From positions 1,371,063 to 1,435,062 of the forward strand of contig NZ_JH725147.1 of NCBI RefSeq assembly GCF_000278275.1: a DNA stretch of 64,000 bases, written 5' to 3'. Both the position numbers and the translations under genes were made by a program. Source of the stretch: Bartonella tamiae Th239 (GTDB lineage Bacteria > Pseudomonadota > Alphaproteobacteria > Rhizobiales > Rhizobiaceae). Below are positions 9,470-19,055 of the stretch, one piece after another; the first letter of the stretch is position 1; every line of letters begins with the position of its first letter. The notes under the pieces were generated by a model. It was given only the letters and a program-made list of their open reading frames with translations. It did no database searches and was not told the DNA's origin.

Positions 9470-10642
9470 CTAAATATTCGTAGCAATCAATCCTTTTTGT
9501 ATATCTTCTTTGAGATCAGGAAAATCTTCAATGCCAATTTGAAGCCGCAAAACCGGTCCTGAATATTTGCTTTTTGATACGGTGCGATCATCAAGATTTA
9601 CCTGAATTGCCAGACTTTCATATCCACCCCATGAATAGCCGAGACCGAAAATTTTCAAAGCATTTAAAAAGGCATGTGCTTCTTCTTCTCCTCCCTTTCT
9701 TAATACAATTGAAAAGATTGCTGATGCACCAGAAAAATCGCGTTTCCATAAAGTATGTCCTTCATGGCTTTCAAGAGCAGGGTGAAGGACTTGCGATATT
9801 TGTGGCTGCGATTCAAGCCATCGCGCAAGTTTGTGTGCGGTTTGACTTTGATGTGCTAGTCTAATGCCCATAGTACGCATGGAACGTAATGCTGTATAAG
9901 CATCATCGCCAGCAACACTCATACCAAGTACCATATGTGTATAGTCAATAATATGGGCAGCACGATCATTACCTGAAATAAAGCCCATTAGAATATCAGC
10001 GTGACCCGTTGGATATTTTGTTGCCGCTTGTATTGAAATATCCACACCATGTTCCAAAGGTTTAAAAAAAAGGGGGGTCGCCCATGTGTTATCGATCATA
10101 ACAAGTGCATTATACTGATGTGCTATTTTTGATATAGCAGGAATGTCTTGGATTTCAAAAGTGTTTGATCCTGGAGACTCCGTAAAAACGACTTTGGTGT
10201 TTTCTTTCATAAGCGCTTCAATATTGGCGCCAATAAGAGGATCGTAATATTCTACTTCAATATTAAATTTTTTGAGCATATTATCAGCAAAACGACGTGT
10301 TGGAGCATATACAGAATCGACAATTAAAACATGATCACCGCTCTTTAATGCTCCTAAAAGTGGAGTCGTAATGGCTGCAAGACCTGATGGCACAAGAACG
10401 GTTTTAACAGAGCCTTCTAATGCATCGACTGCGTGACATAACGCATCAGTCGTTGGGGTGCCATGTGTACCATAAGTATAAGTTTGATTTTCTGTTTTTA
10501 GAGTTATAGCGTCAGGAAATAAAACTGTTGAAGCTCGAACAATAGGTGGATTAACAAATCCAAAAAAATCATTTGGATGATTGCCGCTATGGGCTAAACT
10601 TGTATTGACCCCTAATGTTTTTTTCTCGTTTTTAGAAATCAT
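9470..10642 (-). CDS. metC: cystathionine beta-lyase (PLP-dependent)
   Basis: Cys/Met-metabolism PLP enzyme of 390 residues that would cleave cystathionine to homocysteine, pyruvate and ammonia. The Schiff-base lysine is in AATKYPTGHADILMG near residue 207; VMIDNTWATPLFFKPLEHG holds the PLP-ring aspartate. The C-terminal SWGGYESLA and LRLQIGIED are typical of the cystathionine beta-lyase branch rather than gamma-synthase, which is why I prefer metC. Divergent from aapJ. With metY at 38.0 kb it gives two related PLP enzymes in one window. Substrate specificity within this fold is hard to settle by eye. Confidence 0.88.
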   Translation of the reverse strand: MISKNEKKTLGVNTSLAHSGNHPNDFFGFVNPPIVRASTVLFPDAITLKTENQTYTYGTHGTPTTDALCHAVDALEGSVKTVLVPSGLAAITTPLLGALKSGDHVLIVDSVYAPTRRFADNMLKKFNIEVEYYDPLIGANIEALMKENTKVVFTESPGSNTFEIQDIPAISKIAHQYNALVMIDNTWATPLFFKPLEHGVDISIQAATKYPTGHADILMGFISGNDRAAHIIDYTHMVLGMSVAGDDAYTALRSMRTMGIRLAHQSQTAHKLARWLESQPQISQVLHPALESHEGHTLWKRDFSGASAIFSIVLRKGGEEEAHAFLNALKIFGLGYSWGGYESLAIQVNLDDRTVSKSKYSGPVLRLQIGIEDFPDLKEDIQKGLIATNI

Positions 10643-10823
10643 AAGACCCTTCCCAAAACTTTATAAGATGTTTTTATAATAAAATTCCTATATTTAGGTA
10701 TTGGTCAAGAAAAAAGTTTCTTTTTTTTAAAGTACATAAAATGGTGGAGACTTGACCCTAGGCCAATAATGTTTTTCACTATATTTCTAAGATAAGGTCT
10801 ATCCATGTGTGAGGAGAGGGTAA

Positions 10824-11858
10824 ATGAGAATTAAATCATATATTACGGCAGTAAGTGTATCTTTGACAGCCATCATGGGAACATTTTCAGCCTTTGCTGG
10901 CACTTTGGATGATGTGAAATCTCGGGGATATGTTCAGTGTGGTGTAAGTTCTGGTTTGGTTGGTTTTAGTATTCCAGATGAAAAAGGAGAATGGACTGGC
11001 TTTGATGTCGACTATTGCCGTGCGGTTTCAGCTGCGATTTTTGGTGACGGTGCAAAGGTGAAATTCGTCCCGTTAAGTTCAAAAGAGCGATTTACAGCTT
11101 TGCAATCAGGTGAAATTGACGTGTTGATCCGAAATACAACATGGACAATGGGACGTGAAACCTCCTTAGGTCTCGATTTTGTTGGTATAAATTATTATGA
11201 TGGCCAAGGTTTTATGATTAATGGTAAAAACCTCGATAATATCACATCAGCACTACAACTTTCAGGCGCATCGATCTGTGTTCAGTCGGGTACGTCTACA
11301 GAGCTTACACTTGCAGATTATTTTAGACAAAACAAAATGGACTATACGCCCGTTGTTTTTGATAAATTTAGCGAGGTTAATCAAGCCTATGACTCTGGAC
11401 GTTGCGATGTTTATACGACCGATCAATCATCGCTTTATGGCTTAAGATTACAATTGCAAAATCCTAATGATCACGTTGTTTTACCGCAAATTATTTCGAA
11501 AGAACCTTTTGGACCAGCGGTTAGACAAGGTGATCCACAATGGGCTGATGTGGTTCGTTGGACACATAATGCGCTTTTAAATGCTGAAGAATATGGAATT
11601 ACGAAAGCAAATGTTGATACAATGCTGCAATCACACAATCCTGATATAAAACGTCTATTGGGAGTGGAAGAGGGAAATACTATCGGTAAAGATATAGGTC
11701 TGGAAAATGATTGGGCTGTGAAGATTATCCGTTCTGTTGGAAATTATGGTGAAATTTTTGAACGCAATATAGGTCAAAACACCCCTTTGAAAATATCCCG
11801 TGGTATTAACGCACTATGGTCCAAAGGTGGTTTGCAATATGGTCTTCCTATTCGTTAA
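10824..11858 (+). CDS. aapJ: general L-amino acid ABC transporter, periplasmic binding protein AapJ
   Basis: Family 3 solute-binding protein of 344 residues that captures amino acids in the periplasm for the Aap permease. Residues 1-25 form a Sec signal peptide ending in FSAFA, with probable cleavage before GTLDDVKSRG. The mature part starts with VQCGVSSGLVGFSIPDEKGE, the usual first ligand-binding strand, followed by WTGFDVDYCRAV. ERFTALQSGEIDVLIRNTTW and CVQSGTSTE are family motifs. GAGGAGAGGG precedes the ATG. First gene of the aapJQMP operon. Confidence 0.95.
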   Translation: MRIKSYITAVSVSLTAIMGTFSAFAGTLDDVKSRGYVQCGVSSGLVGFSIPDEKGEWTGFDVDYCRAVSAAIFGDGAKVKFVPLSSKERFTALQSGEIDVLIRNTTWTMGRETSLGLDFVGINYYDGQGFMINGKNLDNITSALQLSGASICVQSGTSTELTLADYFRQNKMDYTPVVFDKFSEVNQAYDSGRCDVYTTDQSSLYGLRLQLQNPNDHVVLPQIISKEPFGPAVRQGDPQWADVVRWTHNALLNAEEYGITKANVDTMLQSHNPDIKRLLGVEEGNTIGKDIGLENDWAVKIIRSVGNYGEIFERNIGQNTPLKISRGINALWSKGGLQYGLPIR

Positions 11859-11886
11859 CTCTGATATTAGATCGTAAATATTGAAA

Positions 11887-13080
11887 ATGAGTGCGCCTAT
11901 AAATAAGACAAAATACACTAAAAGAGCAGGGTGGACTGCACTTTTCAATGCACATATGGTAATGTCTATTCTTTTGCAAATTCTCGTTCTTATTGTGCTT
12001 TTTTTTGCGATACATTGGATTACACATAATACAATAACCAATTTAAAAGCATCTGGTATTGCTTCTGGTTTTGAGTTTTTGGATAAGCGTGCAGGATTTA
12101 ATCAACCCTCAAGTATCATTCAATATGATGATAATGCAACAAATGGAAAAGTTATTTTCGCAAGCATTGTTAATCTGATGTTTATTGCGGTTTTGTGTCT
12201 TATTACTGCGACAATTTTAGGTCTGATCATTGGTGTTGCTCGCTTGTCTAAAAATTGGCTGATTGCCAAATTGGCATTATGCTATGTAGAATTTTTTAGA
12301 AATATTCCTCCGCTTGTTTTGCTGTTTTTTTGGTCTATCGGTGTTATGCAGATCCTTCCATCAGCACGTCAAAGCTTAATATGGGGTGGCATAATCATTA
12401 ATATACGTGGGTTTTACTTTCCTCAACCTATTTGGGAAAGATCAATGAGTGTCGCTATTGGGCTCACAGTTTTTGCTTTGATGATAGCCTTGTGTCTTTT
12501 TCTTTGGATGAAATATAAACAGCGTGATGGAGAGAGAACAAAAATTAATGGTTGGATTTGTATTTTTATAGCAATCGCCCTTCCAGTGATAAGTTTTAGT
12601 ATTTTTGGGCGACCAAAGGCTTGGGATATACCGGTTTTACAAGGATTTAATTATAAAGGTGGTTTTTATGTATCGCCTGAATTCGTTGCTCTTTATCTGG
12701 CGCTTTCAATCTATACAGCAGCACTTATTGCCGAAACCATTCGTGCTGGTTTGCAAGGTGTAGATCGCGGAGTAAAAGAAGCGGGAATGTCACTTGGGCT
12801 TTCCAATCGTTTAATTATGCGGTTGATTACTCTTCCTTTAGCAATGCGCATTATTATACCTCCATTATCTAGCCAATATATGAATTTAATTAAAAATACT
12901 TCGTTGGGTGCTGCCGTTGGTTATTCCGAACTGATGATGGTATCTAGCACTATTATTGAAAAAACGGGGCAATCAATTGAACTTGCTGTGATATGGATTG
13001 TGGTATATTTAGGTTTAAGTCTTTTCGTTTCAATTCTTATGAATGTCTTCAATAAATATATGGCAGTTTTGGAGCGATAA
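11887..13080 (+). CDS. aapQ: general L-amino acid ABC transporter, permease AapQ
   Basis: Inner-membrane permease of the HisMQ type, 397 residues with about eight predicted membrane spans. The EAA loop that contacts the ATPase is at GVKEAGMSLGLSNRLIMRLI in the C-terminal third. FFRNIPPLVLLFFW and the periplasmic IIRAG-like segment (ETIRAGLQGVDRG) are typical. The frame is open from TTG 11881, but I chose ATG 11887 because neither has a clear Shine-Dalgarno and ATG is the stronger initiator. Its stop overlaps the aapM start by one base. Confidence 0.93.
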   Translation: MSAPINKTKYTKRAGWTALFNAHMVMSILLQILVLIVLFFAIHWITHNTITNLKASGIASGFEFLDKRAGFNQPSSIIQYDDNATNGKVIFASIVNLMFIAVLCLITATILGLIIGVARLSKNWLIAKLALCYVEFFRNIPPLVLLFFWSIGVMQILPSARQSLIWGGIIINIRGFYFPQPIWERSMSVAIGLTVFALMIALCLFLWMKYKQRDGERTKINGWICIFIAIALPVISFSIFGRPKAWDIPVLQGFNYKGGFYVSPEFVALYLALSIYTAALIAETIRAGLQGVDRGVKEAGMSLGLSNRLIMRLITLPLAMRIIIPPLSSQYMNLIKNTSLGAAVGYSELMMVSSTIIEKTGQSIELAVIWIVVYLGLSLFVSILMNVFNKYMAVLER

Positions 13081-14243
13081 TGATGGAAGAACGCTTTACG
13101 AGATCCCACATAATTGCCAGTGAACAACCACTGATACAAGAACGCGGTGTATGGCTTTGGTTGAGAATAAATTTATTTGCCACACCCTTAAGTGCCGTCT
13201 TAACAATTTTATTTAGCTGTTTGGTTGTTTCTATTCTGTTTCCACTCATGAACTGGATGTTGATTGATGCTGTATGGACAGGAAGTGACCGTAAAGTTTG
13301 TGCAACAATTGCCCAAGGTGGTATTCAGCCAAATGAGTGGCGTGGTGCGTGTTGGGCTTTTGTAAAAGCAAATTTTGGTCAATTTATTTACGGTCGATAT
13401 CCAGAGAGTGAACGTTGGCGTGTCAATAGTATGGCAATAATTCTTATTTTAATAAATATTCCTCTTCTTATACCATCATGTCCTTATAAAATTATCAATG
13501 CACTTATATCACTGTTTATCGTTCCTTTTATTGGTTATTTTTTATTGATTGGTGGACATTTTGGACTAACACGTGTTGATACACAATTATGGGGAGGGTT
13601 GCTTGTAACGCTAACAATTGCATATACAAGTATTACTATATCACTTCCTTTGGGGAGTCTTTTCGCTTTAGGACGTCGTTCTCGCCTACCGGTCATACGA
13701 TTTTTGTCTATCATATATATTGAAATAATTCGTGGTATACCACTCGTTGCCGTTTTGTTTGTGGCCAGTGTGATGTTTCCCTTATTTTTGCCACAGGGCA
13801 TGACGTTTGATAAGCTACTTCGCGCTCTTATTGGTGTTGCTTTATTTACTTCTGCCTATATTGCTGAGGTTATCAGAGGTGGTTTGCAAGCAATACCGCG
13901 TGGACAATACGAAGCTGCACATTCTTTAGGACTTGGCTATTTTAAAACAATGTTTTTAATTGTTTTACCGCAAGCTTACGCTTTGGTTATACCGGGGTTG
14001 ATCAATGTTTTAATAGGCATGTTTAAAGAAACGAGTTTGGTCTATATTATAGGGATGTTCGATCTTTTAGGTGTGGTTCGTCAAGCCATTCAGCAAGCAC
14101 AATGGAGTACACCTCAAACGCCTGCGACGGGAATGATATTTGTTGGTCTTATATTTTGGATATTTTGCTTTTTTATGTCAAGATATGCTCATTTTGTTGA
14201 GAAAACTTTGAACGCTTCAAAAAATTTTGACACGAAAGTTTAG
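13080..14243 (+). CDS. aapM: general L-amino acid ABC transporter, permease AapM
   Basis: Second HisMQ-type permease, 387 residues, paired with AapQ to form the membrane channel. It carries IIRGIPLVAVLFVASVM and the EAA loop GQYEAAHSLGLGYFKTMFLI, and ends in a span before FVEKTLNASKNF. The segment around CATIAQGGIQPNEWRGACW is a characteristic periplasmic insertion of Aap/Bzt permeases. Translation likely couples to aapQ through the TAATG junction; an alternative ATG follows at 13083. Confidence 0.93.
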   Translation: MMEERFTRSHIIASEQPLIQERGVWLWLRINLFATPLSAVLTILFSCLVVSILFPLMNWMLIDAVWTGSDRKVCATIAQGGIQPNEWRGACWAFVKANFGQFIYGRYPESERWRVNSMAIILILINIPLLIPSCPYKIINALISLFIVPFIGYFLLIGGHFGLTRVDTQLWGGLLVTLTIAYTSITISLPLGSLFALGRRSRLPVIRFLSIIYIEIIRGIPLVAVLFVASVMFPLFLPQGMTFDKLLRALIGVALFTSAYIAEVIRGGLQAIPRGQYEAAHSLGLGYFKTMFLIVLPQAYALVIPGLINVLIGMFKETSLVYIIGMFDLLGVVRQAIQQAQWSTPQTPATGMIFVGLIFWIFCFFMSRYAHFVEKTLNASKNFDTKV

Positions 14244-14255
14244 GATAAAACCATC

Positions 14256-15005
14256 ATGAGCGAAATATCACTATCAGAATATGAAGTTAGTATGAAAAAT
14301 GTCAACAAATGGTTTAGTAAAACACATGTTTTGCGTGACATTAATTTTTACGTTAAATCTCAAGAAAAGGTTATAATTGCAGGTCCATCTGGCTCAGGAA
14401 AGTCCACATTAATTCGTTGTATCAATGGCTTAGAGCCAGTTCAGCAAGGCGAAATTATAGTATGTGGAACGCATCTTACACAAAGATTTGGTCGATTGGA
14501 AAAAATACGTCAAAATGTTGGTATGGTTTTTCAGCATTTTAATCTTTTTCCGCATCTTACCGTGCTCGAAAATTGTACACTTGCACCAATTTGGGTGAAG
14601 CATATATCTCGCAAAGTCGCTAATGAGCAAGCAATGCATTTTTTAGAACGTGTTAAAATTCCTGATCAAGCGAATAAATATCCAGGACAATTATCTGGTG
14701 GGCAACAACAGCGTGTTGCAATTGCGCGTTCTTTATGTATGAAACCTCGCGTCATGTTATTTGATGAACCAACATCTTCTTTAGATCCAGAAATGATAAA
14801 AGAAGTATTGGATACAATGAGTGATTTGGCACAAAGTGGTATGACCATGATTTGTGTGACACATGAAATGGGATTTGCAAGAGAAATTGCTGATTATATT
14901 GTTTTTATGGATGAAGGGCAGATATTAGAAGTTGCTAAACCTGGTGAGTTTTTTAATCATCCCCAACATGAAAGAACAAAAGATTTTTTAAAACAGATCT
15001 TATAA
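14256..15005 (+). CDS. aapP: general L-amino acid ABC transporter, ATP-binding protein AapP
   Basis: Cytosolic ATPase of the Aap importer, 249 residues. Visible motifs: Walker A GPSGSGKST near residues 49-57, Q-loop GMVFQHFNLFPHLTV, signature LSGGQQQR, Walker B VMLFDEPTSSLDPE and the switch histidine in VTHEMGFA. This is the standard polar amino-acid (GlnQ/HisP) layout. Last gene of the operon. Its stop is one base from the stop of the convergent monooxygenase gene, with no terminator between. Confidence 0.96.
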   Translation: MSEISLSEYEVSMKNVNKWFSKTHVLRDINFYVKSQEKVIIAGPSGSGKSTLIRCINGLEPVQQGEIIVCGTHLTQRFGRLEKIRQNVGMVFQHFNLFPHLTVLENCTLAPIWVKHISRKVANEQAMHFLERVKIPDQANKYPGQLSGGQQQRVAIARSLCMKPRVMLFDEPTSSLDPEMIKEVLDTMSDLAQSGMTMICVTHEMGFAREIADYIVFMDEGQILEVAKPGEFFNHPQHERTKDFLKQIL

Positions 15006-15006
15006 T

Positions 15007-16257
15007 TTAAGAAATAAATTTATTTAAATATTTTTTGGCATGTGCAATGGCGTCATATCCGTAAAGCCAATCAAGATCAGACATCATTTTTTCGGAAGAG
15101 GTCAATTTCATCACAAAATTTCGGGCAATAGCCATTGGTCCTTTGACGTGATAAGTAAATTGATTAAAATTACCACGTTTTTTGACGGATAAAAGACGTT
15201 TTTTGCGTAAAAAACGATAATGAAAAAGCGCTTCATTAATATCAGACTGAGAGGCTAAGCATTCTGCCAAAACTGCACTATCTTCAATGGCCATGGCAGC
15301 ACCTTGTGCTGCAAAAGGTAATAGTGCGTGTGATGCATCACCTACGAATACCTGTCCTGATTGACCAATAAAATGATGATTTTGCATGTCATAAAGTGGC
15401 CAATATGTCCAATGACCAGTTGTTTGAATTAATGTATGAATATCACTGTGCCAATTTTTAAATGACTTTAATAAATCAATGCTTTTCCCTTGATGATTCC
15501 AAATTTTATCAGAATGGTTTCCTTTGGTAATTGCAACAAAATTTATTTCTTTTCCCGATCTTATGGGATAGGCGACAAGATGACTGTTTGGCCTCATCCA
15601 TGCATGTATAGTTTGACGAGGTGTAAAATGATATTGAATATTGAAGGGAATCAGCTCAAATTTTATTGTTGAACGCCAAGCAATAAATTCGCTAAATTGG
15701 GCAGTTTCATTTGAATAAACATTTTGTCGAGTTTGAGACCAAACACCGTCACAACCGATTATCAGTGGGCTGGTTGAATAGATTTTTTTCCCATCAATAA
15801 TGGTTCCAATTTTCGTCAAACCATTATCTTGTTTTATCATCTCAAAAAGGTTTTCACCTAATTTTACTTCAATAAAAGGATTGTTTTTAACAGCCTGGTA
15901 AAGAATATTTTGTAAGTCAGAACGATGTATCGTAAGATAAGGGGAATTCCATCTCCTTTGCGCTGTCTCTTTTATATCGATCTGAACACATGTTTTAAGA
16001 GACTTTCCATCACTGAGCTGCAAGCAATGCGGTTGTACTCCAGCATTAAATAGTTGGTCTTCCAAGCCCCAAAGTTTCAAAATCCTAGTGGCATTGCTTG
16101 CCAATTGTATGCCAGCCCCAACCTCATCCAAATATTTTCGGTTTTCAAGAATAACACTTTTAATACCTTTATGAGCAAGTGAAAGTGCAGTACTTAAACC
16201 TGCAATACCTGCCCCTATGATAATGGGGTGCTGATAAGATCTTATATTTATTTGCAT
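15007..16257 (-). CDS. FAD-dependent monooxygenase (salicylate hydroxylase-like / UbiH-related)
   Basis: 416-residue class A flavoprotein hydroxylase. It has a Rossmann GAGIAGLSTALSLAHKG near residue 16, the GCDGVWSQTR (DG) motif near residue 170 and the FAD-ribose motif GDASHALLPFAAQGAAMAIE near residue 303. These enzymes use NAD(P)H and O2 to hydroxylate an aromatic ring. Proteins of this type are often annotated as salicylate or 3-hydroxybenzoate hydroxylase, but no aromatic catabolic genes are nearby. A role in quinone ring hydroxylation is an alternative. It lies 11 bases downstream of the CHCC zinc-finger gene, so the two are probably one operon. Confidence 0.8.
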   Translation of the reverse strand: MQINIRSYQHPIIIGAGIAGLSTALSLAHKGIKSVILENRKYLDEVGAGIQLASNATRILKLWGLEDQLFNAGVQPHCLQLSDGKSLKTCVQIDIKETAQRRWNSPYLTIHRSDLQNILYQAVKNNPFIEVKLGENLFEMIKQDNGLTKIGTIIDGKKIYSTSPLIIGCDGVWSQTRQNVYSNETAQFSEFIAWRSTIKFELIPFNIQYHFTPRQTIHAWMRPNSHLVAYPIRSGKEINFVAITKGNHSDKIWNHQGKSIDLLKSFKNWHSDIHTLIQTTGHWTYWPLYDMQNHHFIGQSGQVFVGDASHALLPFAAQGAAMAIEDSAVLAECLASQSDINEALFHYRFLRKKRLLSVKKRGNFNQFTYHVKGPMAIARNFVMKLTSSEKMMSDLDWLYGYDAIAHAKKYLNKFIS

Positions 16258-16268
16258 AATATTGATGA

Positions 16269-16526
16269 TTATGCGCTTTTATCCTTTACATAATTACAGC
16301 CTGAAGGGATTGTTTCTTTTTCCAATAATTCAGTGTTATAACGGTACAGTGTTGAACAATAAGAACAAATTTTTTCATTTTCTGCACCCATATCGATAAA
16401 AATATGCGGGTGATCAAATGGAGCACTCGCACCCACACACATAAATTCTTTGACGCCGATTTCTATCACCTTATATCCAATGTCATTTTGGAAATGCGGA
16501 ATGTGATGATCTGCCATTATGCTCAC
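16269..16526 (-). CDS. CHCC zinc-finger protein, NDUFS6-like (complex I accessory family)
   Basis: 85 residues. The CHCC signature is visible: FMCVGASAPFDHPHIFIDMG supplies Cys and His, and KICSYCSTLYRY supplies the CxxC pair. This is the zf-CHCC family, whose mitochondrial member NDUFS6 and Paracoccus homologue are zinc-binding accessory subunits of respiratory complex I. The C-terminal IPSGCNYVKDKSA is less conserved. It is divergent from ppk and heads a likely two-gene unit with the monooxygenase. The family call is solid; the complex I role is inferred from homologues and from the nuo operon elsewhere in this window. Confidence 0.85.
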   Translation of the reverse strand: MSIMADHHIPHFQNDIGYKVIEIGVKEFMCVGASAPFDHPHIFIDMGAENEKICSYCSTLYRYNTELLEKETIPSGCNYVKDKSA

Positions 16527-16850
16527 TCCATATAATCATTATTCATAGTCTATATTAAGGCATATTGATGCCAATTCTTAATATACACATTGTTTGTAAT
16601 CTCTGCCCTAGACTAGCAAAACAAATTCACGTGTAACATAATATATTATAGTGAGCTTTTAAACAGAATTTCACTGAAGTAAAGTGGGCTTAACCATATT
16701 AATAAAGAAACAAGATTTGAATAGATGAACAGTTAGAAATTTTATGATATATAAACTTTATCTCTAAAGGTTATGATATTTTATATGTGCATTTTGTTTA
16801 AAAAACTGACTGATAAATAAAATTTAATTGGATCGTAATGGATAAAGATT
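16527..16850. other. divergent intergenic region, CHCC zinc-finger gene / ppk
   Basis: 324 bases that must hold the promoters of both divergent units. Apart from the hairpin at 16551-16585 I see no repeats, no further frame and no convincing -35/-10 pair. The ppk side ends in GGATCGTAATGGATAAAGATT before the ATG, with no strong Shine-Dalgarno. Confidence 0.5.
16551..16585. repeat. imperfect inverted repeat (hairpin) upstream of the CHCC zinc-finger gene
   Basis: TATATTAAGGCAT (16551-16563) is mirrored by ATGCC (16568-16572) and TTAATATA (16578-16585): 13 paired bases, a 4-base loop (ATTG) and one 5-base bulge (AATTC). It begins 25 bases upstream of the minus-strand ATG at 16526, so it could be an operator or a 5'-leader structure. 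Nothing else marks its function. Confidence 0.5.
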
Positions 16851-19055
16851 ATGGCGGTAAGAACCAAACACCCAACAACAAATACGTCAAATCTAACCAA
16901 ACTTACGATGACAAGTCCTGAACGTTTTGTAAATCGCGAATTTTCTTGGTTGCAATTTAATAATCGTGTTTTGATGGAAGCGGCTAACTCTAAACATCCA
17001 CTTTTGGAACGATTGCGATTTTTATCAATCTCAGCAGCAAATCTTGATGAGTTTTTTATGGTTCGTATTGCAGGGCTTGCAGGTCAAGTTCGTGCTGGCA
17101 TTATGACATTGAGCGCTGATGGAAGAACACCGCAAGAACAATTGGATTTTGTTTTGGCTGAAGTTGCACGCCTACAATCTAATCAACAAAAAGAATTGCG
17201 TGTTTTACAAGCAGAATTATTAAAAGAAAAAATTGCAATTATTCGTCCTGATCGTTTAAGCACTACTGATAAAGAATGGTTAGAAAACCATTTTTTAGAA
17301 GTCATTTTTCCAGTGCTAACGCCCTTATCAATTGATCCGGCACATCCATTTCCTTTTATTCCAAATCTTGGATTTTCGATCGCTTTGCATCTTCAAAAAC
17401 GAAGTGATCGTCAACCCATGACAGCCTTATTGCGTTTACCAACTACATTGGAACGTTTCATTTTATTGCCTGAAGAGGGAGAAAGCTATCGTTTCGTACG
17501 TCTTGAAGATACTGTTAGCCTTTTTATAAGCCGATTATTTCCAGGTTATGAAGTAAATGGCGCAGGGACATTTCGTATTATTAGAGATAGTGATATTGAG
17601 GTAGAAGAAGAGGCAGAAGATTTGGTGCGGCTATTTGAAAGTGCTTTAAAAAGACGCCGTCGTGGACAGGTTATTCGGATCGAATTTGATTCAGAAATGC
17701 CTGACAGTTTAAGAGAATTTGTCGTTAGTGAACTGGCTGTTCCTGAAAATCGTATCAGTGTTTTAGATGGATTTTTGGCACTGAATATGATCTCACAAAT
17801 TATTTCTATACCACGTGAAGATCTTAAATTTGTTCCTTATAATCCTCGCTTTCCAGAAAGAATACGCGAGCATGCAGGTGACTGCTTTGCAGCCATTCGT
17901 GAAAAGGATATTGTTGTTCATCATCCTTATGAATCCTTTGATGTTGTAGTTCAGTTTTTGCGTCAAGCCGCAGCTGATCCAGATGTGGTTGCCATAAAAC
18001 AAACGCTTTATCGTACATCAAATGACAGCCCTATTGTTCGCGCTTTAATCGATGCCGCCGAAGCAGGGAAGTCAGTCACTGCTCTTGTGGAATTAAAGGC
18101 GCGTTTTGATGAAGAAGCCAATATACGCTGGGCGCGTAATTTGGAAAGAGCAGGTGTGCAGGTTGTTTTTGGCTTTATTGAATTAAAAACACATGCAAAA
18201 ATGTCTTTAATTGTAAGACGTGAAGACAATCGTTTGCGTTCTTATGTTCACCTTGGAACTGGAAATTATCACCCCATAACGGCGAAAATTTATACGGATT
18301 TATCTTTTTTTACGACAGATGACCATATCGGCCATGATGTTCAGCTGATTTTTAATTATATAACAGGCTACGCTCAACCTAACGAATCCATGGAATTAGC
18401 CTTTTCACCTTTAACTTTGCGTTCTCGTATTTTAAGGCATATTGAAGATGAAATAAAAAATGCAATTGAAGGAAAAAAAGCTGCAATATGGATGAAAATT
18501 AATTCACTTGTTGATCCGCAAATTATTGATGCACTCTACCGTGCAGGGCAGGCGGGTGTTGAGGTTGATTTGGTTGTGAGAGGAATTTGTTGTTTGCGTC
18601 CAGGAATTCCTGGTTTTTCAGAAAATATTCGTGCAAAATCAATTGTTGGGCGGTTTTTGGAACATAGCCGTATTTTTTGTTTCGGTAATGGGGAGGATTT
18701 GCCAAGTGAAAACGCTATTGTATATTTTAGCTCTGCGGATATGATGACCCGTAATCTTGATCGTCGCGTTGAAACTTTGGTACCTGTTTATAATAAAACT
18801 GTTCATGAGCAAGTTTTATCACAAATTATGTTAGCAAATATGATTGATAATCAGCAAAGTTTTGAGATATTAAGTGATGGAACTTCAAAACGTATCATGC
18901 CAATTAAAGGTGAAAAGCCCTTCAATGCGCAAAAATATTTTATGACTAACCCAAGTCTTTCAGGGCGTGGAAAATCCTTACGGTCTTCTGCACCAAGATT
19001 AATTGCCATTAGACGTCAACAAAGTGATATGAATAAAGACATAATTCATGACTAA
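16851..19055 (+). CDS. ppk: polyphosphate kinase 1
   Basis: Reversibly polymerises the ATP gamma-phosphate into inorganic polyphosphate. 734 residues, a little longer than E. coli PPK1 (688). The N-terminal domain begins [17 protein letters not shown]. The catalytic pair lies in the PLD-like C-terminal domains: His448 in [10 protein letters not shown] (the phospho-acceptor) and His467 in [10 protein letters not shown], spaced 19 residues apart as in E. coli. [20 protein letters not shown] and the [10 protein letters not shown] segment are also diagnostic. The last 8 bases overlap ppx, so synthesis and breakdown of polyphosphate are co-transcribed. Confidence 0.97.
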   Translation: MAVRTKHPTTNTSNLTKLTMTSPERFVNREFSWLQFNNRVLMEAANSKHPLLERLRFLSISAANLDEFFMVRIAGLAGQVRAGIMTLSADGRTPQEQLDFVLAEVARLQSNQQKELRVLQAELLKEKIAIIRPDRLSTTDKEWLENHFLEVIFPVLTPLSIDPAHPFPFIPNLGFSIALHLQKRSDRQPMTALLRLPTTLERFILLPEEGESYRFVRLEDTVSLFISRLFPGYEVNGAGTFRIIRDSDIEVEEEAEDLVRLFESALKRRRRGQVIRIEFDSEMPDSLREFVVSELAVPENRISVLDGFLALNMISQIISIPREDLKFVPYNPRFPERIREHAGDCFAAIREKDIVVHHPYESFDVVVQFLRQAAADPDVVAIKQTLYRTSNDSPIVRALIDAAEAGKSVTALVELKARFDEEANIRWARNLERAGVQVVFGFIELKTHAKMSLIVRREDNRLRSYVHLGTGNYHPITAKIYTDLSFFTTDDHIGHDVQLIFNYITGYAQPNESMELAFSPLTLRSRILRHIEDEIKNAIEGKKAAIWMKINSLVDPQIIDALYRAGQAGVEVDLVVRGICCLRPGIPGFSENIRAKSIVGRFLEHSRIFCFGNGEDLPSENAIVYFSSADMMTRNLDRRVETLVPVYNKTVHEQVLSQIMLANMIDNQQSFEILSDGTSKRIMPIKGEKPFNAQKYFMTNPSLSGRGKSLRSSAPRLIAIRRQQSDMNKDIIHD

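Noticed and set aside
10751..10785. aapJ promoter CTTGAC...CTATAT
   Set aside because: Both boxes resemble the consensus but are separated by 22 bases, too far for a normal promoter.
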